A DNA stretch of 64,000 nucleotides from Candidatus Eiseniibacteriota bacterium (GTDB lineage: Bacteria > Eisenbacteria > RBG-16-71-46). Numbering within the stretch: position 1 is the first letter of the stretch; every line of letters starts with the position of its first letter. The notes below the pieces were generated by a model, which was not told the DNA's origin, did not search any database, and was given only the letters and a program-made list of their open reading frames with translations. The position numbers and the translations under genes were made by a program. The stretch lies in assembly GCA_016710095.1 (NCBI GenBank), contig JADJLL010000005.1, positions 1-64,000 on the forward strand, written 5' to 3'. This document shows positions 17,699 through 26,724 of this stretch, piece after piece.

Positions 17699-18763
17699 TC
17701 AGGGCATGACGGCGAGCTTTCGTGTGCGTTTCGGGGCGCGGCTGGGGGATTTGCCCCCGATCCGGCCCGTTTCGACCACGAAGAGATGCTCGCGGTTGCG
17801 CGCGTGCCCCGGCTCCCCGACGCGCCGGCCGGTGAGGTCGTACACGCCGATCTTGTGCCCGATGTGGCGCGGGTGCTCGACCGACGCCTCGCGCACCTCG
17901 CCGTGGCGGGCGAGCAGCTCGCGCAGCTCGACGAGCGTGACGTAGCCCTCGTCGCTGAACGACACCACGAGCCAGCGCGCCCGGATGCGGTCGAGCACGG
18001 TGACCAGCGCCGGAAGGATGCGGCCGCGGCGATTGAAGTCGCTGCCGCGCTCGCGCACGTCGGTGCGCTTCATCGCGACGCCGTACACCTCGGGCCGGTC
18101 CCAGCGCACGAGCGACTCCCACACGTGGTAGTTCCCGAGGTAGCTGTGCTGGTTGTAGGGCGGATCGAGGTACACGAGGTCGGCTTCGACGCGCTCCGCC
18201 GCCTCGGCCGCGTCGAGACACGACGACGCGCCCGGGCCCTCGAGGATCTCCGGCACGCGCAGGCGCAGCGGCTGGTGCGAGCGTGCGGCCCACTGCTTGA
18301 GGTAGGCCATCTGCAGCCCGACCGTGGAGTCCACGCGGTCGGCGGCCTCCATGAGCGACGTGAGCGCGATCGCCTCGAGTTCGGGCTCGAGCGACAGCTC
18401 CGCGATGCGATTCCGGATCGCGTCCACGCGCGCGCCGTTGGCGGGCTGCAGGTAGCGCGAGCGCTCGCAGTACGTCTCGGTGAACCAGCCCGGCTCACCG
18501 GGCAGCCCGTCGAGCTCGGCGATCAGGCGTTCAGCACGCTCGCGCCACACGCGCGCGTCGGCTCCCACGTAGCACGCGCCGAGCGTGTGCGCGTAGGCGT
18601 TGTGGTCGTTCGCGTGCACGCGGTGGCCCGCGGCCTTGAGCGCGCGGCCGACGCGGGCGGTCCCCGAGAACAGATCGAGCACCCGGTGCGCGCCTTCGCA
18701 GCGCCCCACCGTCTCCACGATCCACGGCACCAGCAGCCGCTTCGAACCCAGGTACTTGATCAC
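17699..18763 (-). CDS. D12-class DNA adenine-N6 methyltransferase
   Basis: 354 residues. Starts MIKYLGSKRLLVPWI, the N-terminal signature of D12-class (Dam-like) adenine methyltransferases; then the AdoMet motif VLDLFSGTARVGRALKAAG and the catalytic motif LVYLDPPYNQHSYLGNY (DPPY). The rest is the target-recognition insert (~80-190) and C-terminal strands (WLVVSFSDEGYV). The GTG start is fixed by GGGAGGAG about 6 nt upstream. No restriction endonuclease is next to it, so it looks like a solitary enzyme; its sequence specificity is unknown. The final ~30 residues are basic. Confidence 0.88.
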   Translation of the reverse strand: MIKYLGSKRLLVPWIVETVGRCEGAHRVLDLFSGTARVGRALKAAGHRVHANDHNAYAHTLGACYVGADARVWRERAERLIAELDGLPGEPGWFTETYCERSRYLQPANGARVDAIRNRIAELSLEPELEAIALTSLMEAADRVDSTVGLQMAYLKQWAARSHQPLRLRVPEILEGPGASSCLDAAEAAERVEADLVYLDPPYNQHSYLGNYHVWESLVRWDRPEVYGVAMKRTDVRERGSDFNRRGRILPALVTVLDRIRARWLVVSFSDEGYVTLVELRELLARHGEVREASVEHPRHIGHKIGVYDLTGRRVGEPGHARNREHLFVVETGRIGGKSPSRAPKRTRKLAVMP

Positions 18764-18952
18764 CCGGCTCCTCCCGAACTCCGCCCAGTGCACGAAACGG
18801 CGCGACACGGCGCGACACGACGCGCCGCAGACTAACGCACGCACGCGCCCGGCCGCGCACGCATTCGCGCGGCCCCGGCGCCGCCGCCGTCGTCGCCGTC
18901 GCCGCATCGCGGCCTTGCGCGAACCGGGCGCGCTCTGGCAGCGTGCGCGCTC

Positions 18953-20074
18953 ATGAACGCGACCCCCACTCGCCGCAAAGGCTTCGACCCTTCGTTGATC
19001 CTCAAGGCGATGCTCGTCTTCGTCGCCATCACGCCGCTCGCGGAGCACTTCCACGCCGGAGCGCTCACGATCTTCGTGTGCAGCGCGCTCGCGATCATTC
19101 CGCTCGCCGGGCTCATGGGCGAAGCCACGGAACAGCTCGCCGCGCGGCTCGGCGCCGGCATCGGCGGCCTGCTCAACGCGACGTTCGGCAACGCCGCGGA
19201 GCTGATCATCGCGCTCGTCGCGCTGCAGAAGGGCTACCACGACGTCGTGAAGGCGTCGCTCACCGGCTCGATCATCGGAAACACGCTGCTCGTGCTCGGC
19301 GTGTCCATGGTGGCGGGCGGGTTCAAGCGCGAGCGCCAGACGTTCGACAAGTCCGCGGCGGCCGCATCCTCGACGCTGCTCTTCCTCGCGGCGATCGCGA
19401 TGGTCGTGCCCGCGGCGTTCCACATGCTCGCGACGGGCTCGGTCGCGCAGGGCACGCTGCCGCTCGCGCGCGAGATCGAGATCGAGCACAACCTGTCGCT
19501 GCAGATCTCCGTCGTGCTCTTCGTGACCTACCTCTTGAGCCTGCTGTTCACGCTCAAGACGCACAAGCACCTGTACACGGGCGCCGCGGAGGAAGAGCAC
19601 GGACACGAGCACGGCAGCCCCGTGCGCGCCGTGGCCACGCTGCTCGTCGCGACCGCGCTCATCGCCTGGATGAGCGAGATGCTGGTCGGCGCGGTGGCCG
19701 AGGCGTCGCACCAGCTCGGGCTCACCGAGGTGTTCGTCGGCGTGATCGTCGTGGCCGTGGTCGGCAACGCGGCCGAGCACTCGACCGCCGTGATCGTGGC
19801 GATGAAGAACAAGATGGACCTGTCGCTCAACATCGCCATCGGCTCGAGCATCCAGATCGCGCTGTTCGTCGCGCCGGTGCTCGTGTTCGCGTCGTACCTC
19901 ATGCCCGGCTCGCCGATGGACCTGCACTTCTCGCCGCTCGAAGTGCTCGCCGTGATCGCGGCCACGCTGGTGACGAACATGGTGTCGGCCGACGGGGAAT
20001 CGAACTGGCTCGAGGGCGCGATGCTCATCGCGGTCTACCTCGTGATCGGCGTCGCGTTCTTCTTCCTGCCCTGA
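18953..20074 (+). CDS. Ca2+/H+ exchanger (CaCA superfamily, CAX type)
   Basis: 373 residues, eleven or so membrane segments in two inverted halves. Each half has the alpha-repeat signature: LLNATFGNAAELIIALVAL in the first and VVGNAAEHSTAVIVAMKNK in the second (GNAAE Glu residues bind the cation). An acidic/His loop, AAEEEHGHEHGS, joins the halves. It would exchange cytoplasmic Ca2+ for protons across the inner membrane. No clear Shine-Dalgarno; the divergent methyltransferase starts 189 bp upstream. Stop is 21 bp from the convergent HD-GYP gene. Confidence 0.92.
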   Translation: MNATPTRRKGFDPSLILKAMLVFVAITPLAEHFHAGALTIFVCSALAIIPLAGLMGEATEQLAARLGAGIGGLLNATFGNAAELIIALVALQKGYHDVVKASLTGSIIGNTLLVLGVSMVAGGFKRERQTFDKSAAAASSTLLFLAAIAMVVPAAFHMLATGSVAQGTLPLAREIEIEHNLSLQISVVLFVTYLLSLLFTLKTHKHLYTGAAEEEHGHEHGSPVRAVATLLVATALIAWMSEMLVGAVAEASHQLGLTEVFVGVIVVAVVGNAAEHSTAVIVAMKNKMDLSLNIAIGSSIQIALFVAPVLVFASYLMPGSPMDLHFSPLEVLAVIAATLVTNMVSADGESNWLEGAMLIAVYLVIGVAFFFLP

Positions 20075-20095
20075 CCGGGCGGGAAGCCTCGCGTA

Positions 20096-21499
20096 CTACG
20101 CCGCGCGCGCCTCGTCGTCGCCGGGCTCTTCCACCGGCGGCACGTCGGCTTCGATCGCTCCGCGGAGCGCGTCGAGCGACTCCGGGCACAGGCCCGTGCC
20201 GCGATCCTGCTCCATGATCGTGATGGCGTCCTCGGGCGCGAGCGCCGGGCGGTAGGGCCGCCGCGTGCTGAGCGCGTCGTAGATGTCCGCCACCGCGAGC
20301 AGCCGCGAAAGCTCCGGGATCTGGTCGCCGCGCAGCCCGCGGCAATAGCCGCTGCCGTCGAGCCGCTCGTGATGCGCGGCCGACGCGAAGGCGAGCCACT
20401 CGAAGCCGCTGATGTGCTCGAGGATGCGCTCGGTGAAGTACGAGTGCATGCGCATCACTTCCCATTCGGACGGCGTGAGCGGGCCGGGCTTGTCGAGGAT
20501 CGAGTTCGGCACGGAGAGCTTGCCGAGATCGTGCAGCAGCGCCGCGCGGCGCAGCTCCGCGATGTCCGGTTCGCTCCAGCCGCGTTCGTGCGCGATCGAG
20601 ACCGCGACTTCGGTCACGCGCTGCGAATGCGCGCCGGTGAACGGCGACTTCGCGTCCACGACTTCGGCGAAGATGCGCGCGACGCGATCGGTCGCGCCGG
20701 GGCCGGCGAGCAGCGCCGCGCCGCCGGGCTCGCGCTCCACCACGAGCTTGAGCAGGTCGTGCGTGTCGAGCGTGCACCAGTGCGCGATGTCGCGTTCGAC
20801 ACCCGAGCAGGCGGACGCGACGAGCGGATCGAACCAGCGTCCTGCGCGCTGGCGCACGAGCGCCAGCGCATGCTCGACTCCGCCGCGCATCGCGAACACC
20901 TCGAGCGTCTGCGCGAGCGTGAGCACGCGCGCGAGGATCGAGATCTCCTCACCGCGCAGGCCGCGCGGATGCCCGCGGCCGTCCCAGTGTTCGTCGAGCT
21001 GGCGCACGGCGTCCGCGGCGGCGGGCCCGAGGTCGAGCTGCAGCACGATCTCCGCGCCGCGCTCGCAGCGCACCTCGACGAGTTCCGACGCGACGCGCGG
21101 TCCGCGGCGTGCGAGCTCCGCGATGCGGCGCGTGCGCTCGAACAGCGACGCGCCCGGCGCGGCGTGCGCCATCGCGTAGAACGCCGCGCGGAAGTAGTTC
21201 GACCAGTCCACCAGCATGCGTGCGCCCTTGGCCTGGCGATCGTCGCCGCCGAAGAGCCCGAACACGAGCGCCGCGTTGGAGGAACACCCGATGTCCTTGA
21301 GCAGCGCCGCGTAGTACAGGTCGCGCTGCTGGTGGAGCGACAGGCCGAGCCGCTGGCCGAGCTCCATGGCGATCAGGTTCGTGCGCAGCGCGTGCCCCAT
21401 CGGCTGCCCCTCGGTCAGGTCGAGCGAGAAGGACAGCGCGGAGAGCAGGTCGGAGAAGCGAACGGAGTTCGCCACGGGTGCGCGCGCGCGGAGTGTCAC
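20096..21499 (-). CDS. HD-GYP-like phosphodiesterase with variant GYC motif
   Basis: About 467 residues from a GTG start (MTLRARAPVANSVRFSDLL); an ATG at 21547 is possible. N-terminal half: a degenerate HD-type helical domain (GQPMGHALRTNLIAMELG, ALLKDIGCSSNAA). C-terminal half: HD-GYP core with GAHSQRVTEVAVSIA, LLHDLGKLSVPNSILDKPG, MRMHSYFTERIL, HHERLDGSGY, then CRG where the canonical GYP has Pro. HD and HHE metal ligands are kept, so c-di-GMP hydrolysis is possible, but the changed GYP motif makes specificity uncertain. No membrane or sensor domain, so probably cytoplasmic. Confidence 0.82.
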   Translation of the reverse strand: MTLRARAPVANSVRFSDLLSALSFSLDLTEGQPMGHALRTNLIAMELGQRLGLSLHQQRDLYYAALLKDIGCSSNAALVFGLFGGDDRQAKGARMLVDWSNYFRAAFYAMAHAAPGASLFERTRRIAELARRGPRVASELVEVRCERGAEIVLQLDLGPAAADAVRQLDEHWDGRGHPRGLRGEEISILARVLTLAQTLEVFAMRGGVEHALALVRQRAGRWFDPLVASACSGVERDIAHWCTLDTHDLLKLVVEREPGGAALLAGPGATDRVARIFAEVVDAKSPFTGAHSQRVTEVAVSIAHERGWSEPDIAELRRAALLHDLGKLSVPNSILDKPGPLTPSEWEVMRMHSYFTERILEHISGFEWLAFASAAHHERLDGSGYCRGLRGDQIPELSRLLAVADIYDALSTRRPYRPALAPEDAITIMEQDRGTGLCPESLDALRGAIEADVPPVEEPGDDEARAA

Positions 21500-21779
21500 G
21501 CCGCCAGTATCGGAACGGACCGGCCCCGGGTTGAGGGCAGACCGCATTTCCCGGCATTTACACGCGAGGGCCCCGCGGGCCCGGCCGTCGCGCTCCGATA
21601 CCCCGAACGAAACGCCGCGATGCCGACCGGCCGTCGGCCGCATCCCAAGCGTGTCGAGGGTGGCTTTCGCGCGCGAGCGCGGGCTACCATTGCAGCGGAA
21701 AAGCCATCAGTGGAGTTCGCCGCCGGGCCCAGAGCGCACGCTTCCGCCCGGCTCGACCGCACCTCGCACAGGAGTCGGC

Positions 21780-23738
21780 ATGGCCCCCGGTTCGCCCCGT
21801 TCCTTCCCGGTCGCACTCGCGCTCGCCGCGCTGTTCCTCGCGCTCGCCGCGGCGCCGGCCTTCGCGCTCAAGGTCACGACCTGGAACCTGCTCGCGTACG
21901 ACCAGACCACCTGCGTCGGCCGGCAGCCGCACTTCCGCACCGTGATGGCGGCCATGAATCCCGACGTCGTGATCGCGCAGGAGCTCAACTCCGCCGCGGG
22001 CAAGGACTCGTTCCTCGTGAACGTGCTCAACGTCGTGCAGCCGGGCGAATGGACGGGCACGTGGCTCGCGCTCGGCACCGAGGGCGGCGCGATCTTCTGG
22101 AAGCCGGCCAAGGTGAACGTGCAGAACATCACGAGCGTGGCGACCGGCGGGCCGCGCCCTGCGCTCGTCGGACTCGTGAAGCCGGTCGGCTACCTCAAGA
22201 ACCCGGGCTGGTTCCGGCTCTACTCGATCCACTTCAAGGCGGGAACCGCGGACACGGCGACGCGCCACATGGAGTGCTCGAACCTGCGCACCACGCTCAA
22301 CAACCAGGTCACGACCGTCGTCGGCACGAACTTCCTGCTCGGCGGCGACACGAACTTCTACGGCGACTGGGAGAGCGGCTACCAGCGGCTCACCGAATCA
22401 CAGGCCGACAACGACGGGCGCTGCCTCGACCTCTACAGCATGCCCGGCACGTGGAACCAGTTCGCGTACCGCACCGTGCACACGCAGTGCCCCTGCCTGA
22501 GCGGCTGCGGACCGAACTTCTCCGGCGGCGGCATGGACGATCGCTTCGACATGATCCTGCAGTCGACGTCGCTGCGTGACGGCGCGGGCCTCGACCTGAT
22601 CCCCACCGGGTACAAGGCGTTCGGCAACGACGGGCAGCACTACAACGACAACATCGACGGAGGCGGCTTCAACACCGCCGTGCCGCTGTCGGTGGCGACG
22701 GCGCTCCGCAACGCCGCCGACCACATTCCCGTCGTGCTCGAGCTCCAGCTGCCCGCCAAGACGAGCGCGCCGCACGCGTTCGCGCTCGGCGACGCGATCG
22801 TCGGCGCGACGCACGCGCTGCCGCTGACCGTCGCGAACTCCGGCCCCACGCCGGCCGACACGCTGCGCTACACGCTGACCGCGCCCGCGGGATTCGGCGC
22901 GCCGGCCGGCAACTTCAAGGCGGCCTCCGGCGTCGCGGGCAACGCGCACTCGATCTCGCTCGTCACGAGCACGACCGGCGTGAAGGCCGGCACGCTCACC
23001 GTGAACTCGAACGATCCCGACACGCTCGCGAAGAGCGTCGCGCTCTCCGGCCGCGTGCTCGCGCATGCGGCGCCCTCGCTCGACTCGGCGGCCGTGCTCA
23101 CCGCGCAGTCGCTCGACCTCGGCCAGTACCCGGCGGTCGGCTTCCCCGACGGCGAGGTCCGCGTGCACAACAAGGGCTGGGGCGCGCTCCAGGCGAGGCT
23201 CTCCGTGGCATCGGCGAACATCACCGGCGGCGCGGGACGGTTCTCGATCCCCGGCGGCTTCACTCCCGCGCTGCTCTCGGGCACGGGACAAACCTGGCCG
23301 GTGCGGTTCGACGCCGTGGGCGCGACCGCCGAGTCCACCTACACGGCGACGCTCACGTTCGGCACCGCGGACGAGGCGCTGCCCGGTGCGACGGCGCTCT
23401 CGAATCTCACGGTCAGCCTGCAGGCGCGGGTGAGCGCGGCAGGTGTCGAAGTGGGCGGCGGCGCGCTGCGCTTCATGCCGCCGCGCCCGAACCCGGCGCG
23501 CGGCGTGACCGAGATGGCGTTCGAGCTGCCGACCGAGCTGGCCGTCGACCTCGCGGTCTACGACCTCGGCGGACGGCGGCTCGCGACGCTCGCCAGTGGC
23601 CGGATGAGCGCCGGGCAGCACTCCGTGCGCTGGGATGCCGGCCTCGCCGACGGCCGTAAGACGGCTGCGGGCCTGTACTTCGTCCGCTTCACCGCCGGCG
23701 GCCTGACCAAGGTGTCGAGATTGGTCCTGCTGCCGTAA
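21780..23738 (+). CDS. secreted endonuclease/exonuclease/phosphatase-fold protein with FlgD-type tail
   Basis: 652 residues. Signal peptide ends near AAAPAFA. Residues ~29-325 are an EEP (DNase I-like) domain: TTWNLLAYD, VIAQELNS (metal Glu), LLGGDTNFYGDW (Asp/Asn) and AADHIPVVLEL (catalytic His). Two Ig/CARDB-like beta domains follow (~330-560; TLTVNSNDPDTLAKSV is typical). The last ~85 residues are the FlgD-like tail (PPRPNPARG, AVYDLGGRRLATLASG, AAGLYFVRFTAGG). It probably acts outside the cell on nucleic acid or a phosphoester; the substrate is unknown. AGGAG precedes the ATG by 5 nt. TACCAT at 21685-21690 could be the -10. Confidence 0.85.
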   Translation: MAPGSPRSFPVALALAALFLALAAAPAFALKVTTWNLLAYDQTTCVGRQPHFRTVMAAMNPDVVIAQELNSAAGKDSFLVNVLNVVQPGEWTGTWLALGTEGGAIFWKPAKVNVQNITSVATGGPRPALVGLVKPVGYLKNPGWFRLYSIHFKAGTADTATRHMECSNLRTTLNNQVTTVVGTNFLLGGDTNFYGDWESGYQRLTESQADNDGRCLDLYSMPGTWNQFAYRTVHTQCPCLSGCGPNFSGGGMDDRFDMILQSTSLRDGAGLDLIPTGYKAFGNDGQHYNDNIDGGGFNTAVPLSVATALRNAADHIPVVLELQLPAKTSAPHAFALGDAIVGATHALPLTVANSGPTPADTLRYTLTAPAGFGAPAGNFKAASGVAGNAHSISLVTSTTGVKAGTLTVNSNDPDTLAKSVALSGRVLAHAAPSLDSAAVLTAQSLDLGQYPAVGFPDGEVRVHNKGWGALQARLSVASANITGGAGRFSIPGGFTPALLSGTGQTWPVRFDAVGATAESTYTATLTFGTADEALPGATALSNLTVSLQARVSAAGVEVGGGALRFMPPRPNPARGVTEMAFELPTELAVDLAVYDLGGRRLATLASGRMSAGQHSVRWDAGLADGRKTAAGLYFVRFTAGGLTKVSRLVLLP

Positions 23739-23747
23739 GGAAATCCG

Positions 23748-23972
23748 TCACCCCTTCGAGCCCTGGTCGGGATCCTCCCCGGCCGGGGCTTCTTCATTTC
23801 CGGCAGGCTCGAATCCCGGACACGAAAGCACGGGCAGGCGGGGATAGCGCGGATAGGCCGGATCGAGTTTCGACCGCTCGCACAGCAGGAATTCGCTGCG
23901 CGGTGTGAGCACGTGCTTCACGTGCGCGCAGCGATCGCAGAGTCCGGACGATCGAGGCTTCAGCAGCGGCAT
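23748..23972 (-). CDS. small Cys-rich (probable zinc-binding) protein
   Basis: 74 residues: MPLLKPRSSGLCDRCAHVKHV...EFLLCERSKLDPAYPRYPRLPVLSCPGFEP. The CxxC / C / C pattern with the YPRYPRLPVL(S)C end belongs, as I recall it, to a widespread uncharacterised family of mini-proteins with a four-Cys metal site. The acidic tail (NEEAPAGEDPDQGSKG) is variable. GGGAGA lies about 9 nt before the ATG. Its 3' end faces the EEP gene 9 bp away. Function unknown. Confidence 0.7.
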   Translation of the reverse strand: MPLLKPRSSGLCDRCAHVKHVLTPRSEFLLCERSKLDPAYPRYPRLPVLSCPGFEPAGNEEAPAGEDPDQGSKG

Positions 23973-24016
23973 GCGTGCGGTCTCCCGACGGTCGGATGTT
24001 GGGTGAGGGGGCTGCG

Positions 24017-24035
24017 GTGTCGGGGCAAACGACAC
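24017..24035 (+). promoter_or_regulatory. dyad at enhancer distance from the sigma-54 promoter
   Basis: GTGTCG-GGGCAAA-CGACAC, perfect 6-bp arms, about 100 bp upstream of the -24 element at 24134. That is the usual position of the upstream activating site of a sigma-54 activator. The protein that would bind it is not in the window. Confidence 0.4.
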
Positions 24036-24133
24036 TTCTTTCGGGCTCACGGGTGCCACACGACGGACGACAACAAGGGCCAGAAACCGCTGGTGGCTTG
24101 GTAGAGAACAGGTTGAAGGCGCGGCGCGGCGAT

Positions 24134-24149
24134 TGGCCTCCGACTTGCA
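24134..24149 (+). promoter_or_regulatory. near-consensus sigma-54 (-24/-12) promoter of the PEP-CTERM gene
   Basis: TGGCCTCCGACTTGCA: -24 element TGGC and -12 element TTGCA with the invariant GG and GC exactly 10 bp apart. Expected start near 24160, about 49 nt before the ATG. PEP-CTERM genes in other bacteria are known to depend on RpoN with the PrsK/PrsR system, which makes the match more credible. Confidence 0.7.
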
Positions 24150-24208
24150 GAGCATACCTGTGAAACCACACCCCTTGCTCCTGCCCCCCACGAGGAGGAG
24201 AACAAAAA

Positions 24209-24470
24209 ATGAAGAAACTGCTTCTTGCTCTGACGATGATCGCCGCGTTCGCCACGGTCGCGATGGCCGAGAGTCACTACCCCGGTGGCCCGCAGGACCA
24301 GACGGAAGACCAGACCGCCACGCCGAGACCCAGGGCGTCGGTCAGGTGATCGAACCGACTCCGGCTCCCGACATGGTCGTTCGTCCGGTGCCCGAGCCGG
24401 GAACGATGGCGCTGGCCTCGATGGGCCTCATCGCCTCGGCGCCGCGGCCCGCAAGCGTCGCGAGAAGTAG
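24209..24470 (+). CDS. small PEP-CTERM exosortase-substrate protein, two frameshifts
   Basis: As sequenced, the ATG frame stops after 46 codons (TGA 24347-24349). Adding one G near 24322-24326 and one C near 24442-24446 gives one 87-residue protein: signal peptide MKKLLLALTMIAAFATVAMA, a short Gln/Thr/Pro-rich middle (QVIEPTPAPDM), then VPEPGTMALASMGLIALG and a basic end (AAARKRREK), stop TAG 24468-24470. VPEP, a hydrophobic span and an Arg/Lys cluster form the PEP-CTERM sorting signal cut by exosortase. The mature part would be only about 45 residues. Strong GGAGGAG RBS 9 nt before the ATG; sigma-54 promoter upstream and a terminator after. No exosortase gene in the window. Confidence 0.72.
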
Positions 24471-24545
24471 CCCGACCCCCACGGCGCGCTTGTCCCCACG
24501 GGCGCGCCGACTCGGACGTCATCTGCCCAGCTGACCCCAAAAGGG

Positions 24546-24577
24546 ACGGCGGCGAGGAACCACTTCCTCGCCGCCGT
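24546..24577 (+). terminator. terminator after the PEP-CTERM gene
   Basis: ACGGCGGCGAGGAA (24546-24559) and TTCCTCGCCGCCGT (24564-24577), a perfect 14-bp stem with CCAC loop, then GTCCGTTTTC. It ends 27 bp before the next gene's ATG. The 75 bp between 24471 and this hairpin hold nothing recognisable. Confidence 0.8.
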
Positions 24578-24603
24578 GTCCGTTTTCAGTAGTATCGCGC
24601 GCC

Positions 24604-26724
24604 ATGTCCCGACCCTCGAACACTCCCGAGTCCCGCGCGAAGACCGCAGCGAAGCGCCCGTCGCCGCTGCTGGTCCACGCCTCGTCGACGCCCGACCCCG
24701 CGCAGGCGCGAGCGTTCACGCTCGCCGGCCTCGTCACGATCGCCGCGTACGCGGTCGCCGTCCTCGCGATCCAGATGCGCGCGCACCCCGTGGGCGACGT
24801 CTTCACCGAGACCGACTTCTACGGCGCGTACGCCGAAGGCGCGCGCCTGATCCAGCACGGCAAGCTCGACCCCTCGCGCTACGGCGTGATCGGCCCCGTC
24901 TACGAGATCGCGCTCGCGCTCGCCGGCGCGATCTTCCGCGACCTCTACGTGGCGGCTCAGGCGCTCTCGCTCGCGGGCATGATCGTCACGCTGTGGGCGT
25001 GGCAACGGCTGTGGACCGTGCGCGCCAACGCCGCGACCGCTTGCGCCGGGCTGCTGCTGCTCGTGGTGAACGGCCAGTTCCTGCGCTGGGGCTACTCGGT
25101 CACGACCGACGCGGTCGCGCTCGCGCTGCAGTCGCTCGCGTTGCTGCTGCTGCTCGGACGCACGCTCACGCCGCGTCGCGCCGTGACGGCGGGCGCGGTC
25201 GCCGCGCTCGCCTTCCTCACGCGCTACAGCGCCGTCGCGCTGCTGCCCGCGGGACTGCTCGCCGTGCTCGCGGGCGGCACCGACACGCCGCGCGAACGCC
25301 GGCGCGAGGTCGCGCTCGCGTTCGCCGCCGGCTTCGCCGGACTCGTGCTGCCGTGGATGGCGTACTCGTTCGCGAGCGGCGCGCGCACGACGTTCCAGCT
25401 GCACCACAACATCGCGTACGAAGTGTTCGCGCGCTCGCGCGGCATCGCGTGGGACACGTACCAGCGCGAGATGCAGCCGCAGTTCCCGACGCCGTGGTCC
25501 GTGCTCGCGCGCGATCCCGGCGCCGTCTTCGCGCGCATGGCGCTCAACGTCGTCGAGCACTTCCGGCTCGACGCCGAAAAGGTCGCGGGCTTGCCGCTCG
25601 CCGCGGCCGCGCTCGCGGGCGTCGCACTCGCCTGGCGCGACGGTGCGCTCAAGCGCTTCTGGCCCGTGCTCGCCGCGGCCGCGCTCACGTTCCTCGCGCT
25701 CGTGCCCGCGTTCCATTCCGAGCGCTACTCGCTCCCGCTGCTGCCCGTGTGGGCGACGTTCGCGGCGCTCGCGTTCTCCTCGCCGCTGCTGGCGCTCGCG
25801 CTCGACGCGGGTCGTGGCCGCCGTGTGTGGCTCAAGGCGCTGCTGATCGCGTTGCCGCTCGCGCTCGCCGTGCGTGAGTCCGCCGCGCTGCAGCGCCGCA
25901 CGCTCGCGCTGCTGCCGGTCGAGGCGCGCACGCTGGCGCTCGAGACGCGCGGCGAGTTCCGCCCGGGCGACAAGGTCATCGCGCGCAAGCCGCACTTCGC
26001 GTTCTACGCCGGCCTGACGCCGGTGCCGTTCCCGTTCGCCGACTCGCTGTCGCAGATCGCGTCCGTGGCGCGCGAACAGGGCGTGCGCTGGCTGTACTTC
26101 TCGTGGCCCGAGGCCGAGATGCGCCCCGCCGTGTCGTTCCTGCTCGACACGACCTCGCGCGTGCCCGGACTGCGCGTCGTGCGCGCGGTGAAGGATCACC
26201 CGGCGGTGCTCTACGAAATCCTCCCCGGCTTCGGGCCGGAACCGGAGTGGTTCATCGATTCCGGCATCCGGGAACTCCATCGCGCCCGCGCGAAACTGCT
26301 CGTCGATCGAACCGATTGGCGTGCCCGGGTGTATGTCGCTCTGTACGAACGCCGGCTCGAGCACTGGGAAGCCGCCCAGCAGCTGCTCGACGAAGCGTTG
26401 CCATGGGCCGGCGAGGATCCCGAGTTGTACCTGCTGACGGCGGACAATCTCGCGCAGTCCGGAAGCCCCGGAGCCGCGCGCACGATGCTCGATCGCGCCG
26501 AGCCGCTCGTCGGCGGCGATCCGCGCGTCGCGCTGACCCGTGGCTGGATCGCGGCCGTGGACAACGATCCGGCCGGCGCCGCGCGGTGGTGGCGTCCGCT
26601 GATCGAGTACACCGACGACGCACGCACGCTGTACCGCATGCACGACGTGTTCGCCGCCACGAAGGACGGCGCCGCGCAGGCGGCCGTGGACGCGAAGCTG
26701 CGCGCGCGAGGGCTGAAGCCGTGA
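24604..26724 (+). CDS. GT-C-type membrane glycosyltransferase-like protein with TPR-like tail
   Basis: 706 residues. About ten to twelve membrane segments (~40-450). The first periplasmic loop is FTETDFYGAYAEGARLI, with the acidic motif expected in GT-C (ArnT/PMT-like) enzymes that use polyprenyl-linked sugars; FLTRYSAVALLPAGLL is also typical. Residues ~450-560 are a soluble domain (RWLYFSWPEAEMRPA). The last ~130 residues form TPR-like helix pairs (HWEAAQQLLDEALPWAGEDPELYLL). Substrates cannot be read. A TAGTAT at 24590-24595 would give an almost leaderless transcript. The following LamG gene overlaps it by 4 bp. Confidence 0.8.
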   Translation: MSRPSNTPESRAKTAAKRPSPLLVHASSTPDPAQARAFTLAGLVTIAAYAVAVLAIQMRAHPVGDVFTETDFYGAYAEGARLIQHGKLDPSRYGVIGPVYEIALALAGAIFRDLYVAAQALSLAGMIVTLWAWQRLWTVRANAATACAGLLLLVVNGQFLRWGYSVTTDAVALALQSLALLLLLGRTLTPRRAVTAGAVAALAFLTRYSAVALLPAGLLAVLAGGTDTPRERRREVALAFAAGFAGLVLPWMAYSFASGARTTFQLHHNIAYEVFARSRGIAWDTYQREMQPQFPTPWSVLARDPGAVFARMALNVVEHFRLDAEKVAGLPLAAAALAGVALAWRDGALKRFWPVLAAAALTFLALVPAFHSERYSLPLLPVWATFAALAFSSPLLALALDAGRGRRVWLKALLIALPLALAVRESAALQRRTLALLPVEARTLALETRGEFRPGDKVIARKPHFAFYAGLTPVPFPFADSLSQIASVAREQGVRWLYFSWPEAEMRPAVSFLLDTTSRVPGLRVVRAVKDHPAVLYEILPGFGPEPEWFIDSGIRELHRARAKLLVDRTDWRARVYVALYERRLEHWEAAQQLLDEALPWAGEDPELYLLTADNLAQSGSPGAARTMLDRAEPLVGGDPRVALTRGWIAAVDNDPAGAARWWRPLIEYTDDARTLYRMHDVFAATKDGAAQAAVDAKLRARGLKP

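Noticed and set aside
23800..23825. tRNA T-arm-like GGCTCGAATCCC
   Set aside because: No acceptor or anticodon arms pair around it, and it falls inside the Cys-rich mini-gene (CPGFEP on the minus strand).
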